From: Spirochaetia bacterium 38H-sp
Lineage (GTDB): Bacteria; Spirochaetota; Spirochaetia; Winmispirales; Winmispiraceae
Assembly (NCBI GenBank): GCA_039023545.1
Contig: JBCHKQ010000002.1
Location: forward strand, 310,001-374,000
DNA length: 64,000 nt
Direction: 5' to 3'
Shown: positions 63,361 through 64,000 of the stretch, in pieces
Layout of the letters: each line of letters starts with the position of its first letter
Position numbering within the stretch: position 1 is the stretch's first letter
The notes under the pieces: model-generated
The model's database searches: none
Told to the model about the DNA's origin: nothing
The model's input: the letters and a program-made list of their open reading frames with translations, nothing else
Program-made: the position numbers and the translations under genes

Positions 63361-64000
63361 TTAAAAAGTAAGACCATAATTATAAGGGAAAAGAGCCTTT
63401 CCCTCATCTTCTATCTTAAGAGGTAAATCCGATACAGAACGTGGCCATGCAAAAGGAAGCTTGCCAACAGGCTTAAAATCACCCATTAAAACATCAGCAA
63501 CACCAGCACCTTCTGTTCCAGGAAGCCATGCCGCAACAACAGCATCAGCATAATCCAGAACTTCATTAATCAATATAGGCCGCCCCGACAAAATTATCAA
63601 AGCTACAGGAATATTTTTTTCTGCAGCAGTTTTGACAAGGCGCACATCCGTAGCAGAAAGCTTAAGAGACCTATTATCTCCTTTCATCTCGGCATAGGGA
63701 TTTTCACCTACAACAACAACAGCAACATCTGCATCAATCTCATCAGAAGGAGAAAGATTCTTATGATAAACTATCTCCGTAGAATCGCCTGCAACCTCAC
63801 GCAAGCCCTCCAGAATAGTAGTACCCTTGGTAATATTACCGCTCTTTCCCTGCCAGCTTATTGTCCAGCCGCCACACTGAATGCCAATATCATTGGCTTT
63901 GGACCCTATAACAGCAATCTTAGCCCCCCTCTTGAGAGGCAGGACAGACTTATCGTTCTTTAACACAACAAGAGACTTACGCACAGCCTCTCTGGCAATA
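63361..64000 (-). CDS. Glycoside hydrolase family 3 beta-glucosidase, C-terminal part (5' end outside window)
   Basis: The coding frame continues past the window edge (AREAVRKSLVVLKND upstream of the first in-window GTG), so only the last ~213 residues are seen. IAVIGSKANDIGIQCGGWTISWQGKSG, GTTILEGLREV, VVGENPYAEMKGD, VKTAAEKNIPVALIILSGRPILINEVLDYADAVVAAWLPGTEGAGVADVLMGDFKPVGKLPFAWPRS and FPYNYGLTF are the GH3 alpha/beta sandwich, as in beta-glucosidases and glucan glucohydrolases. The nucleophile domain is outside. It fits the GH30 enzyme in a carbohydrate-degrading lifestyle. Confidence 0.92.
   Translation of the reverse strand, partial: IAREAVRKSLVVLKNDKSVLPLKRGAKIAVIGSKANDIGIQCGGWTISWQGKSGNITKGTTILEGLREVAGDSTEIVYHKNLSPSDEIDADVAVVVVGENPYAEMKGDNRSLKLSATDVRLVKTAAEKNIPVALIILSGRPILINEVLDYADAVVAAWLPGTEGAGVADVLMGDFKPVGKLPFAWPRSVSDLPLKIEDEGKALFPYNYGLTF

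Overview
The window reads as the chromosome of an anaerobic, AT-rich bacterium, most likely a spirochaete of the Spirochaeta/Treponema type. The evidence is indirect. It has an oxygen-sensitive class III ribonucleotide reductase, several PilZ proteins, a partner-switching cassette, many TPR and periplasmic proteins, FecR-type outer-membrane barrels, glycosidases, and tRNA genes without an encoded CCA. No rRNA or phylogenetic marker allows a firm placement.

Layout. 0-1.3 kb: tail of a xanthine dehydrogenase/CO dehydrogenase-type operon (Fe-S and FAD subunits). 1.3-5.1 kb: uridine kinase, a mutarotase-like protein and a GH30 glycosidase. 5.3-8.0 kb: a sulfur operon, rrf2-cysK-metY. 8.1-13.8 kb: a small monooxygenase, an OmpA-like protein, tRNA-Phe, an EIIA-CBS-CBS protein coupled to an ion transporter, DAHP synthase and an ArsC/Spx-like protein. 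13.98-24.3 kb: a complete type I-B (Cst/Tneap-like) CRISPR-Cas locus, with cas6-cas8b-cas7-cas5-cas3-cas4-cas1-cas2 and then a leader and an array of 35 repeats, all read on the minus strand. 24.5-28.3 kb: nrdR-nrdD-(glycyl radical/glutaredoxin)-nrdG, preceded by a promoter carrying two NrdR-box-like palindromes. 28.4-37.4 kb: tRNA-Met, a very large unrecognised protein, an ATPase/PilZ/STAS signalling cassette, a second PilZ protein, a lipoprotein, an HD hydrolase, a TtcA-like enzyme and a ComFB protein. 37.5-39.9 kb: DUF503, a voltage-sensor protein without a pore motif, and an unrecognised partner. 40-48.5 kb: three large exported, probably outer-membrane proteins. 48.5-57.9 kb: mutL, TPR proteins, a phosphoesterase, a ParB-like protein, an inositol monophosphatase and rpsU. 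57.9-64 kb: an M23 peptidase, recJ, a pyrimidine nucleoside phosphorylase, a decayed pseudogene and the 3' part of a GH3 glucosidase.

Three things stand out. First, the class III ribonucleotide reductase is split: the catalytic chain stops after its zinc site, and the glycyl-radical segment is encoded by the next gene, fused to a glutaredoxin-like domain. Second, a dispersed family of hairpin elements lies almost always at gene ends. Each copy has constant ends (ACCGAACG and CTGCCTNCGGCA) but a copy-specific stem, and two copies sit nested inside others. Third, a four-helix voltage sensor is joined to a periplasmic segment and a cytoplasmic tail instead of an ion pore.

All coordinates and motifs were read by eye. 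Family assignments rest on motif recognition without database searches.
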